From assembly GCA_016786585.1 (NCBI GenBank), contig JAEUUI010000006.1, positions 186,001 through 250,000 on the forward strand: a stretch of DNA of 64,000 nt, read 5' to 3'. A model generated the notes under the pieces. That model was not told the DNA's origin, ran no database searches, and worked only from the letters and a program-made list of their open reading frames with translations. The position numbers and the translations under genes were made by a program. This document shows, one piece after another, positions 1 through 8,277 of this stretch; the first letter of the stretch is position 1, and every line of letters begins with the position of its first letter. The DNA comes from Cyclobacteriaceae bacterium (GTDB lineage Bacteria > Bacteroidota > Bacteroidia > Cytophagales > Cyclobacteriaceae).

Positions 1-13
1 ACTGGTAGAATAA

Positions 14-154
14 TCACCCGCAACCGAGATTTTTCTTAAGATTTCGGTCGGGGATTCCACCAAAATCAAAGTCAGGATTTTTTTCAGCCTCCTCTTTGGG
101 AGGCTGTTTTTTTTCTTCGGGTTTCACCTTTTGGGATTTGGATTTCTTTTTCAA
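14..154 (-). CDS. possible small Lys/Glu-rich protein (46 aa)
   Basis: A short minus-strand frame opens with TTG at 152-154 and stops with TGA at 14-16. An in-frame TAG lies four codons upstream of the TTG, so no longer form is possible. The product has a very basic N-terminal half (KKKSKSQKVKPEEKKQPPK) and a less simple tail with the motif NPDFDFGGIPDRNLKKN and a final Cys (LGCG). It diverges from feoAB, separated only by the palindrome at 177-193. I do not recognise the family. Against it: the start is TTG, and the frame lies over a plus-strand terminator hairpin whose A/T tracts encode much of the Lys run. For it: the C-terminal 20 residues look like real protein rather than low-complexity translation. 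Confidence 0.4.
   Translation of the reverse strand: MKKKSKSQKVKPEEKKQPPKEEAEKNPDFDFGGIPDRNLKKNLGCG
85..114 (+). terminator. intrinsic terminator (plus strand)
   Basis: CAGCCTCC at 85-92 pairs with GGAGGCTG at 99-106 across a 6-nt loop and is followed by eight T residues. The minus strand has A tracts on both sides, so only the plus direction gives a terminator. It probably ends a plus-strand gene lying left of the window. It overlaps the possible minus-strand small ORF. Confidence 0.7.
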
Positions 155-176
155 AGCACCAAGCTACTGACCAAAA

Positions 177-193
177 TCATTGGATTCCAATGA
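177..193. promoter_or_regulatory. palindromic operator candidate upstream of feoAB
   Basis: TCATTGGA and TCCAATGA form a perfect 8-1-8 inverted repeat. It covers the -33 element of the feoAB promoter, and its size matches the dimer sites of Fur- or DtxR-type metalloregulators. It does not match the classical Fur box sequence, so the regulator is unassigned. A second, imperfect dyad (TTGAAATTAATCTAAA, 212-227) lies near the predicted transcription start. The regulatory role is inferred from position only. Confidence 0.45.
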
Positions 194-210
194 ATCCGCC
201 CATATCTTTG
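180..210 (+). promoter_or_regulatory. Bacteroidota-type promoter of feoAB
   Basis: TTGG at 180-183 is separated by 19 nt from TATCTTTG at 203-210, an exact match to the Bacteroidota -7 consensus TAnnTTTG with good spacing. The predicted transcription start near 216 leaves a leader of about 15 nt before the GTG at 231. Confidence 0.7.
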
Positions 211-230
211 TTTGAAATTAATCTAAATAA

Positions 231-464
231 GTGAGGGAACCAGCCAAAAACGTTGCGCAAATGAAGCCGGGAGAGGTTGCAATCATCTCCGGATTCAGTG
301 ACGAGCTTTTGTCGGTTAAACTCCTTGAAATGGGTTGTTTGCCAGGTGCACCTGTACGGTTTAATTTCACCGCCCCCCTTGGCGACCCGATCTGCATCAG
401 TGTACTGGGTTATGAACTTTCGTTGCGCCTGGAGGAGGCCGCGACAATTTCAATTCTTAATTAA
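231..464 (+). CDS. feoA: FeoA-family ferrous iron transport protein
   Basis: A 77-residue SH3-like FeoA domain protein. The pattern MKPGEVAIISGF followed by SVKLLEMGCLPGAPV is the usual FeoA core. FeoA is a small cytoplasmic partner of the FeoB iron permease and is needed for full Fe2+ uptake. The chosen start is GTG at 231, which lies just behind a good promoter; ATG at 261 (residue 11) is an alternative that would still keep the domain. The stop codon overlaps the feoB start as TAATG, implying translational coupling. The upstream palindrome suggests metal-dependent control. Confidence 0.93.
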   Translation: MREPAKNVAQMKPGEVAIISGFSDELLSVKLLEMGCLPGAPVRFNFTAPLGDPICISVLGYELSLRLEEAATISILN

Positions 465-2572
465 TGTCAGCAGAGCGCCTGAAGATTGCATTGGTTGGCA
501 ATCCCAATTCGGGGAAGTCATCGGTGTTCAATCATCTTACCGGGCTCAATCAAAAAATCGGAAACTTTCCGGGCGTAACAGTCGAGAAGAAATCAGGAAT
601 GACAATTCTTCCGGATGGAAGCGCAGCAGAGATAATTGACTTGCCGGGTATCTATAGTTTGTACCCGCGTAGTTTAGATGAACGTATCGTATCGGAGATT
701 CTTCTGGATCACGCATCTCCGCTTTGTCCGGATAAAGTTGTTGTCATTGCAGATGCAACAAATCTGAAGCGAAGCCTTTTGCTGCTTACGCAGATTACCG
801 ATCTCGGAATGCCTACGGTACTTGCGCTTAACATGATGGATCTCGTTGCGCGCGCAGGGATCAGTTACGATTTGCACGCCTTGTCGAACGAGTTAGGTAT
901 CCCGGTGGTGCCGATCAACGCCCGAAAAGGCAGCGGCATAGATGAATTGAAAAATGTTATCAGCAAGCCGATTGAAGTTCCCGGAAAAAATGTTTTTAAC
1001 ATTTATCCGGATTTGAAGCTGGCGGTTCAAAGCGTACGCGATCGCTTTCAACTCGATAACGACTACGAGGCGTATCAATTTTTGCAGCAGCCGGCTTCAC
1101 TGAAATTTCTGAATGATGAGGGTCGGGAATTTCTGAGGAACGTAAGCGATACCTATGGATTCTTTCCCGGCAAATTTCAGGGCGCTGAAGCAATTCATCG
1201 TTATACGTTCATCCAGACGTTACTCGATCGGGTCGTTCTAAAAGCAGCCGACTTACCGTGGAAGAAGCACACTTCGGCAATCGACCGTGTACTTACACAT
1301 CGCGTTTGGGGGTATCTGATTTTCTTTGCAATACTGTTTCTCATCTTCCAATCCATTTTCGCGTGGGCTGAAGTGCCGATGGATTTGATTGATAGCGGAT
1401 TCGCAGCAATCAGCGAGTATTTCGGAAAAATTCTGCCGAATACCATGCTAACGCGGTTGCTCACCGAAGGTGTAATTCCCGGTATCGGGGGAATTATAAT
1501 TTTTGTACCGCAGATTGCAATTCTGTTTGCATTTATTGCCTTGCTGGAAGAATCCGGATACATGGCCCGGGTGGTTTTCCTGATGGATAAAATCATGCGC
1601 AAGTTTGGCTTGAACGGCAAGAGTGTAGTGCCGCTGATGTCGGGAGTTGCATGCGCGATTCCGGCCATCATGGCGACACGCACCATTGATAACTGGAAAG
1701 AGCGAACGATTACCATTTTTGTAACTCCGCTGATGAGCTGCTCCGCGCGATTGCCGGTTTTTACGATTCTGGTTGCGCTTGTTGTTCCTGACAAATTTGT
1801 TTTAGGGGTTTTCAGCCTTCAGGGCTTGGCCTTGATGGGATTATATCTTCTGGGATTTGCAGCGGCCATGTTAACGGCCCTGGTTATGAAGTACCTCGTT
1901 CGCGTTAAAGAGCGAAGCTATTTGCTGATGGAACTTCCGGCATATCGTTGGCCAAAATGGTCAAACATCGGGTACACGATCGTTGAGAAAACAAAAACCT
2001 TTGTACTCGAAGCGGGTAAGGTAATTCTCGCCATCTCGATTGTTCTTTGGGTGTTAGCGAGCTATGGTCCGGGCGAAAAATTTGAACATGCACGTGAACA
2101 TGTGTTGAATGAATCAGCTAACCTACGCCTGACCCCGGAAGGACTGGAAAGCCGCGTAGCTGCCTACAAACTTGAACACTCTTATGCAGGGATTATCGGC
2201 AAAGGAATTGAGCCCGTTATCAAACCCCTGGGCTTCGACTGGAAAATTGGAATTGCGCTGGTAACATCGTTTGCCGCGCGCGAAGTGTTTGTCGGGACAA
2301 TGGCAACCATTTACAGCATCGGCAGCGATGACAATCAAACCATTAAAGACCGCATGCGCGAGGAAATAAATCCGGAAACGGGCGGACCGAGGTTTACCCC
2401 GGCTACCGCGTTTTCGTTATTGGTGTTTTACACATTCGCCATGCAGTGCATGAGCACGCTTGCCATTGTTTACCGGGAAACCAAAGGTTGGAAATGGCCA
2501 TTACTGCAGTTAGCCTATATGTCAGCCCTGGCATATATTTCATCATTTGCAGTGTTTCAGCTCCTGTCCTGA
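464..2572 (+). CDS. feoB: ferrous iron transport protein B
   Basis: FeoB is an inner-membrane Fe2+ transporter with an N-terminal GTPase-like domain. The G1 motif GNPNSGKS is at residues 12-19, the G3 motif DLPG follows near residue 60, and NMMD serves as G4. The C-terminal half has many hydrophobic segments with the gate-type stretches around GIIIFVPQIAILFAFIALLE and VPLMSGVACAIPA, and a second gate repeat. At 702 residues it is a normal single-chain FeoB. No FeoC or Cys-rich FeoB-associated protein follows; the next gene is a TerB-fold protein. Confidence 0.97.
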   Translation: MSAERLKIALVGNPNSGKSSVFNHLTGLNQKIGNFPGVTVEKKSGMTILPDGSAAEIIDLPGIYSLYPRSLDERIVSEILLDHASPLCPDKVVVIADATNLKRSLLLLTQITDLGMPTVLALNMMDLVARAGISYDLHALSNELGIPVVPINARKGSGIDELKNVISKPIEVPGKNVFNIYPDLKLAVQSVRDRFQLDNDYEAYQFLQQPASLKFLNDEGREFLRNVSDTYGFFPGKFQGAEAIHRYTFIQTLLDRVVLKAADLPWKKHTSAIDRVLTHRVWGYLIFFAILFLIFQSIFAWAEVPMDLIDSGFAAISEYFGKILPNTMLTRLLTEGVIPGIGGIIIFVPQIAILFAFIALLEESGYMARVVFLMDKIMRKFGLNGKSVVPLMSGVACAIPAIMATRTIDNWKERTITIFVTPLMSCSARLPVFTILVALVVPDKFVLGVFSLQGLALMGLYLLGFAAAMLTALVMKYLVRVKERSYLLMELPAYRWPKWSNIGYTIVEKTKTFVLEAGKVILAISIVLWVLASYGPGEKFEHAREHVLNESANLRLTPEGLESRVAAYKLEHSYAGIIGKGIEPVIKPLGFDWKIGIALVTSFAAREVFVGTMATIYSIGSDDNQTIKDRMREEINPETGGPRFTPATAFSLLVFYTFAMQCMSTLAIVYRETKGWKWPLLQLAYMSALAYISSFAVFQLLS

Positions 2573-2618
2573 ACGATCATACAATCCTTTCTTTATATTT
2601 AGGGACAAAACCCTAACC

Positions 2619-2993
2619 ATGAACAGGAACTATCAGCTTGGCCTACTCTACCTGGTTCATTTGTTGATGAGTGCAGATGGCGTTGTAGATGAAAATGAAA
2701 CCCAGGCGCTTAATACAATCAAAAATAAAGAAGGGATTTCCGAGGATGTTTTTGATGAGTTCAAGCACACAATCACTTCAAAGAAAGGCCGGGAAATCTA
2801 TCAAACCGGGATAGAGTATATGAATCGGTGCACCGATGAAGAAAAACTTCGTGCGTTCGTGATTCTGTACAAAATGTCGGAAGTAGATGGAAGGGTTCAC
2901 GTTAAGGAAGTTCGCCTGTTACTTTATTGCATTAAAGTTTCGGGCATTGAGTTCGATGATGTTGTAGCTAAGGCAGCCATTTCTTCCCTTTAA
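2619..2993 (+). CDS. TerB-fold protein
   Basis: A 124-residue cytoplasmic helical protein with the two metal-type motifs of TerB-like domains: SADGVVDENE near the N-terminus and SEVDGRVHVKE near residue 90. TerB family members are associated with tellurite-type and metal stress responses, but their chemistry is unclear. The start is the ATG at 2619; a longer frame to 2547 would overlap feoB and adds nothing recognisable. A near-consensus -7 box (TATATTTA, 2594-2601) lies just upstream. It ends 4 nt before the next gene, so they are probably co-transcribed. Confidence 0.8.
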   Translation: MNRNYQLGLLYLVHLLMSADGVVDENETQALNTIKNKEGISEDVFDEFKHTITSKKGREIYQTGIEYMNRCTDEEKLRAFVILYKMSEVDGRVHVKEVRLLLYCIKVSGIEFDDVVAKAAISSL

Positions 2994-2997
2994 TTAC

Positions 2998-4908
2998 ATG
3001 AGAGTTACCGCGACACTGGTCGTTATTGCATTCTTTTTTTCCGCGTGCAGCGATAAAGGCGTAAATAAATTTGCAGATCCCACCCTCGTCAAAATTGCAG
3101 AGTTTCAGGATCGAAGAGAAGCCGACAGTCTCACTTCTTTTTTTAAACATCCAAACCCTCAATACCGGAAAGAAGCCGTTTTAGCATTTGCTTCCGTACA
3201 GGATACGCTGACTATTGAGTCGCTTCTTGAGGTACTTAGGTTCGACAAAGAATCCGAAGTGCGGAAAGCCGCAGCAATTTCCTTGGGGCAAATCCAGGTA
3301 AAGCCAGCCGCAGCCGCGTTATGGAAAGCACTTCAGGAAGAAAAAGACCCGGCCGTGTTACGACATATTCTCGAATCATGCGGGAAAACATTCTATGGGT
3401 CGGATGTGGATCACCTGGTGTTGACAGTAAAAGATTCGCTGACGTTTGAAGGGCTTGCGTGGGCATATTACCGTTTGGGGTTACGAAATAAAGCCGATTC
3501 AAGTATGGCCGTTAAGGCGATAGAATTTTTGAACCCGGCATACAACGTATCTACACGACTTGCTGCTGCAAATTTTTTTCAGCGCGGCCCGCGTCAATTT
3601 GACTTTGCCGAAAGCCAGTTGATCAATACAGCAAAAAATGATAAATCCGCATGGATCAGGTCTTGTGCAGCGACAGCGCTTCGCAGAATCAAGACGCCAC
3701 AATCACAAGCAGCCCTGAAACAAATTTTGAAAGACGATTCGGATTATCGCGTACGTATTGGGGTGGTCAGAGCGCTGCAGGAGTTCCCGGTGGCTGAAGT
3801 AAAAGCAGAACTTTACGAAGCGCTTAAGGATAAAAACATTAACGTAGCCATTGCAGCGTCTGAAGCTATTTTGGCAACTGCTACCGCAGAACAAGCCGCA
3901 GAACTCGCCACACTAGCCAAGGCAACCGATCGAAAAAGAGTCCGCGGAAATTTATACCAGGCGTCACTTGCCGGATCAGACAATGGTGATGTGGTAGCCG
4001 AGATTACCCACCTCTACATGACCGAAGCAGACGTGTATGGAAAAGCTGCCTTGCTTTCAGCGCTAGGTAAGTCTACCCTTGCTTCGGTGTTTGTTGATCA
4101 TGAACTTCAAACATCTTCTGCACCGGTTATCAAGTCGACTGCGGCAACAGCGTTGGTATCGATCAACCGCGGTCCTTCTTTTAACCCAGCGAGCAAGAAA
4201 GATTTCGTTAATTTTTACATTAAGGCCATTCAAACCGGTGATCCGGCTGTTATCGGTATCGTTGCAGAGGCATTAACTGATCAGGCACTCGGCTATAAAG
4301 AAGTGATTACTGATTATTCTTTTCTGAAGGATGCAAAGAATAAGTTGTCGCTTCCTAAAGACAATGAAGCACTACAACCGCTTGAGGCTGCCATTGCTTA
4401 TTTTAAGGGATCAAAATCCCTCGCTCCTGTTAAGAACGAATTCAATCATCCGATTGATTGGGCGTTGGTGAAAACAATACCGAAGGATCAACGGGTAGTA
4501 ATCAAAACAAGTAAAGGCGACATCACCTTGCGTTTGTTGGTGGAAGAGGCGCCCGGTTCGGTAGCGAACTTTGTACAGCTTGCGAACAACAAGTACTTCG
4601 ATGGCAAAAACTTTCATCGCGTAGTGCCTAATTTCGTGATTCAGGGCGGATGCAACCGGGGCGATGGCTGGGGAAGCGAGGATTACTCCATACGATCTGA
4701 GTTTACGGAGAGACATTACACGGAAGGATCCGTAGGAATGGCTTCAGCGGGTAAAGACACCGAGGGGACACAATGGTTCATTACGCATTCGCCAACACCA
4801 CACCTGGACGGGCGCTATACGATTTTTGCTGTAACCGAATCCGGAATGGATGTTGTTCACCAGATTGAAGTTGGCGATAAAATTATCAGCGTTAGCCTGA
4901 TCAAATGA
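2998..4908 (+). CDS. HEAT-repeat lipoprotein with C-terminal cyclophilin domain
   Basis: A 636-residue lipoprotein: the signal peptide ends at FFFSAC, giving a lipidated Cys around residue 17. Residues roughly 40-480 are alpha-helical HEAT-like repeats (for example RKEAVLAFASVQD and VRKAAAISLGQI). Residues about 490-636 are a cyclophilin-type peptidyl-prolyl isomerase with NFHRVVPNFVIQGG (the catalytic Arg of FHR is present), GSVGMASAGKDTEGTQWF and LDGRYTIFA. It is probably an envelope folding factor with a protein-binding scaffold. The stop overlaps the next start by ATGA. Confidence 0.88.
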   Translation: MRVTATLVVIAFFFSACSDKGVNKFADPTLVKIAEFQDRREADSLTSFFKHPNPQYRKEAVLAFASVQDTLTIESLLEVLRFDKESEVRKAAAISLGQIQVKPAAAALWKALQEEKDPAVLRHILESCGKTFYGSDVDHLVLTVKDSLTFEGLAWAYYRLGLRNKADSSMAVKAIEFLNPAYNVSTRLAAANFFQRGPRQFDFAESQLINTAKNDKSAWIRSCAATALRRIKTPQSQAALKQILKDDSDYRVRIGVVRALQEFPVAEVKAELYEALKDKNINVAIAASEAILATATAEQAAELATLAKATDRKRVRGNLYQASLAGSDNGDVVAEITHLYMTEADVYGKAALLSALGKSTLASVFVDHELQTSSAPVIKSTAATALVSINRGPSFNPASKKDFVNFYIKAIQTGDPAVIGIVAEALTDQALGYKEVITDYSFLKDAKNKLSLPKDNEALQPLEAAIAYFKGSKSLAPVKNEFNHPIDWALVKTIPKDQRVVIKTSKGDITLRLLVEEAPGSVANFVQLANNKYFDGKNFHRVVPNFVIQGGCNRGDGWGSEDYSIRSEFTERHYTEGSVGMASAGKDTEGTQWFITHSPTPHLDGRYTIFAVTESGMDVVHQIEVGDKIISVSLIK

Positions 4909-5306
4909 TTCTTGAGCATGTTGCCATTTGGACCAGCCGGCTTGAAGAGTTAAAGGAATTTTATGTTCAATTTTTTGATGGTACGTGTTCCGCGAAATAC
5001 GTTAATCCGTCAACAACCTTCGAAAGCTATTTCATTTCTTTCGAGAATGGTGCACGATTGGAGCTCATGCAAAAACCGAATGTTCCAAAAAACCTGAATA
5101 ATCCTTCAGACCAATACCTCGGCATTATTCACATTGCATTTGATGCGGGCAGCATGGCCGAAGTTGACCGCAGATGTGAAAAGATGCGGGAAGCCGGTTT
5201 CAAAATTCTGCGTGGGCCACGAAAAACAGGTGATGGATACTATGAATTTGAAACACTTGATCCTGATAATAATCGCCTTGAAGTCTGCTCGCGCTGGTCT
5301 GAGTAA
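4905..5306 (+). CDS. VOC-superfamily (glyoxalase-like) protein
   Basis: A 133-residue vicinal-oxygen-chelate domain. The N-terminal MILEHVAIWTSRLEELKEFY carries the first His ligand, GARLELM gives a Glu, IIHIAFD a His, and DPDNNRLEVCS a final Glu, so the four-ligand metal site seems intact. The substrate cannot be named; it is close to the lactoylglutathione lyase-like group. ATGA overlap with the HEAT/cyclophilin gene suggests coupled translation. Confidence 0.85.
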   Translation: MILEHVAIWTSRLEELKEFYVQFFDGTCSAKYVNPSTTFESYFISFENGARLELMQKPNVPKNLNNPSDQYLGIIHIAFDAGSMAEVDRRCEKMREAGFKILRGPRKTGDGYYEFETLDPDNNRLEVCSRWSE

Positions 5307-5328
5307 TCTTTAAACCTTAACTTGCAGC

Positions 5329-6465
5329 GTGACGAATACATTTAATCAGGATTTCAAGCTCGGCATCTTGGGCGGAGGCCAGCTCGGCCGCATGCTGATT
5401 CAATCGGGTATCGATTTCAATTTTAACTTCACTATTCTTGATCCCGACAAAAACGCACCCTGCAGTACGTTGGCGGAATTTTCTGAAGGAAAGCTTACCG
5501 ATTTTGATACCGTTATGAAGTTTGGATCGCAATGTGATGTGATCACCATTGAGATCGAGAACGTTAACACTTCCGCACTCCGCGAACTTGCCAGGATGGG
5601 CAAAAGAGTTTTTCCGCAACCGGAAGTAATTGAATTGATTCAGGATAAACGCGTTCAAAAAACATTTTATAAAAACAACGGTATCCCCACAGCTGCATTC
5701 GTATTGACGGAGAACAAGGAGGATGTTGCACGACTCGCAAAGTTTCCCATGGTTAATAAACTGGGAAAAGAGGGGTATGATGGCAGGGGGGTACAGATTC
5801 TTCGTGGAAAAGAAGACCTTGCCAATGCATTTGATAAACCCGGGCTGCTGGAAGAACTTGTGCCGTTCGACAAAGAAATTTCAGTTATTGTCGCCCGAAA
5901 CGAAAATGGGCAGGTAGAAACATTCCCTCCCGTGGAGATGGTTTTTCATCCTGAACAGAATCTCGTGGAATATCTTTTTGCACCAGCACAGATTTCAGCT
6001 GAAATAGCTCAACGGGCTGATCGCATTGCACGGGATATCATCGAAAAGCTGAACATGATTGGCTTGCTGGCAGTTGAGATGTTTGTAACACACTCCGGTG
6101 AGGTATTGGTCAACGAAATTGCGCCCCGCCCGCATAACAGCGGCCATCAAACAATTGAAGCCAACGTAACGTCACAATATGAGCAACACCTCCGGGCTAT
6201 CGCTGGCTTGCCGCTCGGAAAGACAGACCTTATAATGCCCAGCGCGATGGTGAACTTGCTCGGGGAACCCGGCTATTCAGGTACTGCCCGCTATGCAGGC
6301 TTTGAAGATGTTTTGAGCGTGAAGGGTGTTCATGTTCATCTGTACGGTAAAAAGCAGACAAAGCCGTTTCGAAAAATGGGTCACGTAACCATTTTAGACG
6401 AAGATATTGATAGCTTGAAAAAGAAAGCGAACTTTGTAAAGCAAACTCTCAAGGTAATTGCATGA
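5329..6465 (+). CDS. purK: N5-carboxyaminoimidazole ribonucleotide synthase
   Basis: PurK is an ATP-grasp enzyme that makes N5-CAIR from AIR, bicarbonate and ATP in purine synthesis. The N-terminal [12 protein letters not shown] nucleotide-fold motif, the ATP-grasp core ([17 protein letters not shown]) and [18 protein letters not shown] are all clear in 378 residues. The start is GTG at 5329, chosen because the conserved N-terminus begins a few residues later. It overlaps purE by ATGA, consistent with a two-gene unit. Confidence 0.96.
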   Translation: MTNTFNQDFKLGILGGGQLGRMLIQSGIDFNFNFTILDPDKNAPCSTLAEFSEGKLTDFDTVMKFGSQCDVITIEIENVNTSALRELARMGKRVFPQPEVIELIQDKRVQKTFYKNNGIPTAAFVLTENKEDVARLAKFPMVNKLGKEGYDGRGVQILRGKEDLANAFDKPGLLEELVPFDKEISVIVARNENGQVETFPPVEMVFHPEQNLVEYLFAPAQISAEIAQRADRIARDIIEKLNMIGLLAVEMFVTHSGEVLVNEIAPRPHNSGHQTIEANVTSQYEQHLRAIAGLPLGKTDLIMPSAMVNLLGEPGYSGTARYAGFEDVLSVKGVHVHLYGKKQTKPFRKMGHVTILDEDIDSLKKKANFVKQTLKVIA

Positions 6466-6977
6466 CTAAACCGGTAGTAGGAATTATCATGGGCAGCCAA
6501 TCTGATCTTAAGATCATGAAAGAGGCTGCCGAAGTACTCGAAGAGCTGAATGTTTCCTTCGAGATAACCGTTGTATCGGCCCATCGCACGCCTTTGAGGA
6601 TGGTTGAATACGCCACTGAAGCACGGGCCAAAGGAATAAAAGTTATCGTTGCAGGTGCAGGAGGTGCAGCACATCTTCCCGGCATGGTTGCGTCCATCAC
6701 TTCTTTGCCGGTAATTGGTGTTCCGATCAAATCATCGAACTCAATTGACGGATGGGATTCCGTGCTTTCGATTTTGCAAATGCCTTCCGGTGTTCCCGTG
6801 GCTACGGTAGCGCTGAACGGTGCTCGGAATGCCGGCATACTGGCTGCACAAATCATCGGTTCAACCGATAAAGCAGTTGCTAAAAAGCTTGACCAGTTTA
6901 AAAAAGCAATGAAGGGAAAAGTAGAAGAGTCGGCAAAATCAATGGAGAAGAAGGGTTGGAGAGAAGCGTTAAAGTAA
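6462..6977 (+). CDS. purE: N5-CAIR mutase (class I PurE)
   Basis: PurE converts N5-CAIR to CAIR. Seen are the SDLKIM phosphate site, SAHRTP with the catalytic His, and [12 protein letters not shown], all class I features in agreement with the purK partner just upstream. The 171-residue length is normal. Its start overlaps the purK stop. Confidence 0.97.
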   Translation: MTKPVVGIIMGSQSDLKIMKEAAEVLEELNVSFEITVVSAHRTPLRMVEYATEARAKGIKVIVAGAGGAAHLPGMVASITSLPVIGVPIKSSNSIDGWDSVLSILQMPSGVPVATVALNGARNAGILAAQIIGSTDKAVAKKLDQFKKAMKGKVEESAKSMEKKGWREALK

Positions 6978-7015
6978 TTTTTTATCTAAATTGATCTCGT
7001 CCCCCATCTGACCGC

Positions 7016-8275
7016 ATGAGACCTGACGAAAAAGGTTGGTTACAAGAATACCTCGACTTTAAGAAAGATGCGCTAAAAGATCTTTCTCAGAAGAAACGTG
7101 GCTCGCATCCTGAGCACTCGCTATACCGGATTATTCAACCTACAGGATTAATGTATGGCCAGAACGTTGGTCATCTCGACTATCCGAACGCTGAAAACTG
7201 GAGCGAAAAAGACAAAATGAAAATTCTGCTGGCGGAAAGCCTGATCAGCAGTTCACTACTCTTTTACGACAAGCCGGTTAAAACTCCGGAAGAACTTTCG
7301 CAGGTTTTTCTGAAGACAATCGAAAACATCGGCAATTTCTATAACAACATTTTTCCAGAACTGGCCATACCCGGCAAAAGCTTGTTCGGTAAAAAGCGCT
7401 CACCCCTGGAGCTGGCAGAAAAAATTCTCGACAAGCGCGTTGAACGGACGATTGAATTTCAGGGAAACTTCTGGACGTACTTTTTTCATAACAGTCTCCT
7501 GTTCCTCGATGTATTTATTTTCGGACAGTGGATTCACACCAATGCCGATCGTATTGTAGCCGACTTCTTCCGCTACGAGCGCGATGAGTTACGGTTTTCG
7601 ATTGTGAAAGTAATTGCTGCGGCTGCGCACTCCGACAACACCGTTGATTTTGAAGAGCGAAAAATGCTTGAGCTCTTTATTCAGAGCAGCGACCTGAACA
7701 CAGAAAGGCGAAAAGAAGCACTAACGGTTTTCGACAAAGGGATTGAAGTGGAGGAAATAAACCTGCCATCTGAAAACTCATGGATTCTCAAAAAGTTCTT
7801 CCTCGAGATCGCAATTCTTACCACCTGGGCTGATAAAAAAGTGGAGCAAGCCGAGCATTATTTCATGAAACGGTTTTGCAGCTACCTCGGTCTTTCCGAA
7901 GATGATTTGGATAACAGCCTGATCGCCATCGAAGGATTTGTACTCGAGCACTGGGAACAGCTGGATTATCTGCAAGACAAGCAGGATTATAACCAGGTGA
8001 GTGAAGACTTTATTGGCCGCATTTCAAAAATTGCAGAAAAGAATAAAACACGTTTAGCGAAAGAGATTCAGGAGCGCGAGGTTGTAAGTGCTCTGTTGCG
8101 AAAGGCCCGGACGGAGGAGCTTTCAGCCGAGGAAAATGAACGTATCCGGCACGAACTTATCGATATCCTGAAGACAATTCCCACGTTTGTTATTATTTCG
8201 CTTCCGCAGCGTTTCCTGACTCTGCCGGTATTGATGAAGATTCTTCCGAAGAATCTGTTTACAGAGGAGCGCTAA
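7016..8275 (+). CDS. LETM1-related protein with internal TerB-like domain
   Basis: A 419-residue protein. A central TerB-like region (about residues 190-305) carries AAAHSDNTVDFEERKML and, about 70 residues later, TTWADKKVEQAEHYFMKRF, the same paired motif as the TerB gene at 2619. The C-terminal 50 residues (HELIDILKTIPTFVIISLPQ, then LPVLMKILP) resemble the LETM1 region found in Bacteroidota LETM1-related biofilm-associated proteins. No signal peptide is evident. The function is unknown; by analogy with mitochondrial LETM1 an ion-homeostasis role can be imagined but not shown. It converges on terC with 2 nt between stops. Confidence 0.72.
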   Translation: MRPDEKGWLQEYLDFKKDALKDLSQKKRGSHPEHSLYRIIQPTGLMYGQNVGHLDYPNAENWSEKDKMKILLAESLISSSLLFYDKPVKTPEELSQVFLKTIENIGNFYNNIFPELAIPGKSLFGKKRSPLELAEKILDKRVERTIEFQGNFWTYFFHNSLLFLDVFIFGQWIHTNADRIVADFFRYERDELRFSIVKVIAAAAHSDNTVDFEERKMLELFIQSSDLNTERRKEALTVFDKGIEVEEINLPSENSWILKKFFLEIAILTTWADKKVEQAEHYFMKRFCSYLGLSEDDLDNSLIAIEGFVLEHWEQLDYLQDKQDYNQVSEDFIGRISKIAEKNKTRLAKEIQEREVVSALLRKARTEELSAEENERIRHELIDILKTIPTFVIISLPQRFLTLPVLMKILPKNLFTEER

Positions 8276-8277
8276 GA

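Noticed and set aside
1201-1794. Long minus-strand frame of 197 residues inside feoB
   Set aside because: It lies fully within a well-supported feoB coding region and has no recognisable domain or sensible composition.
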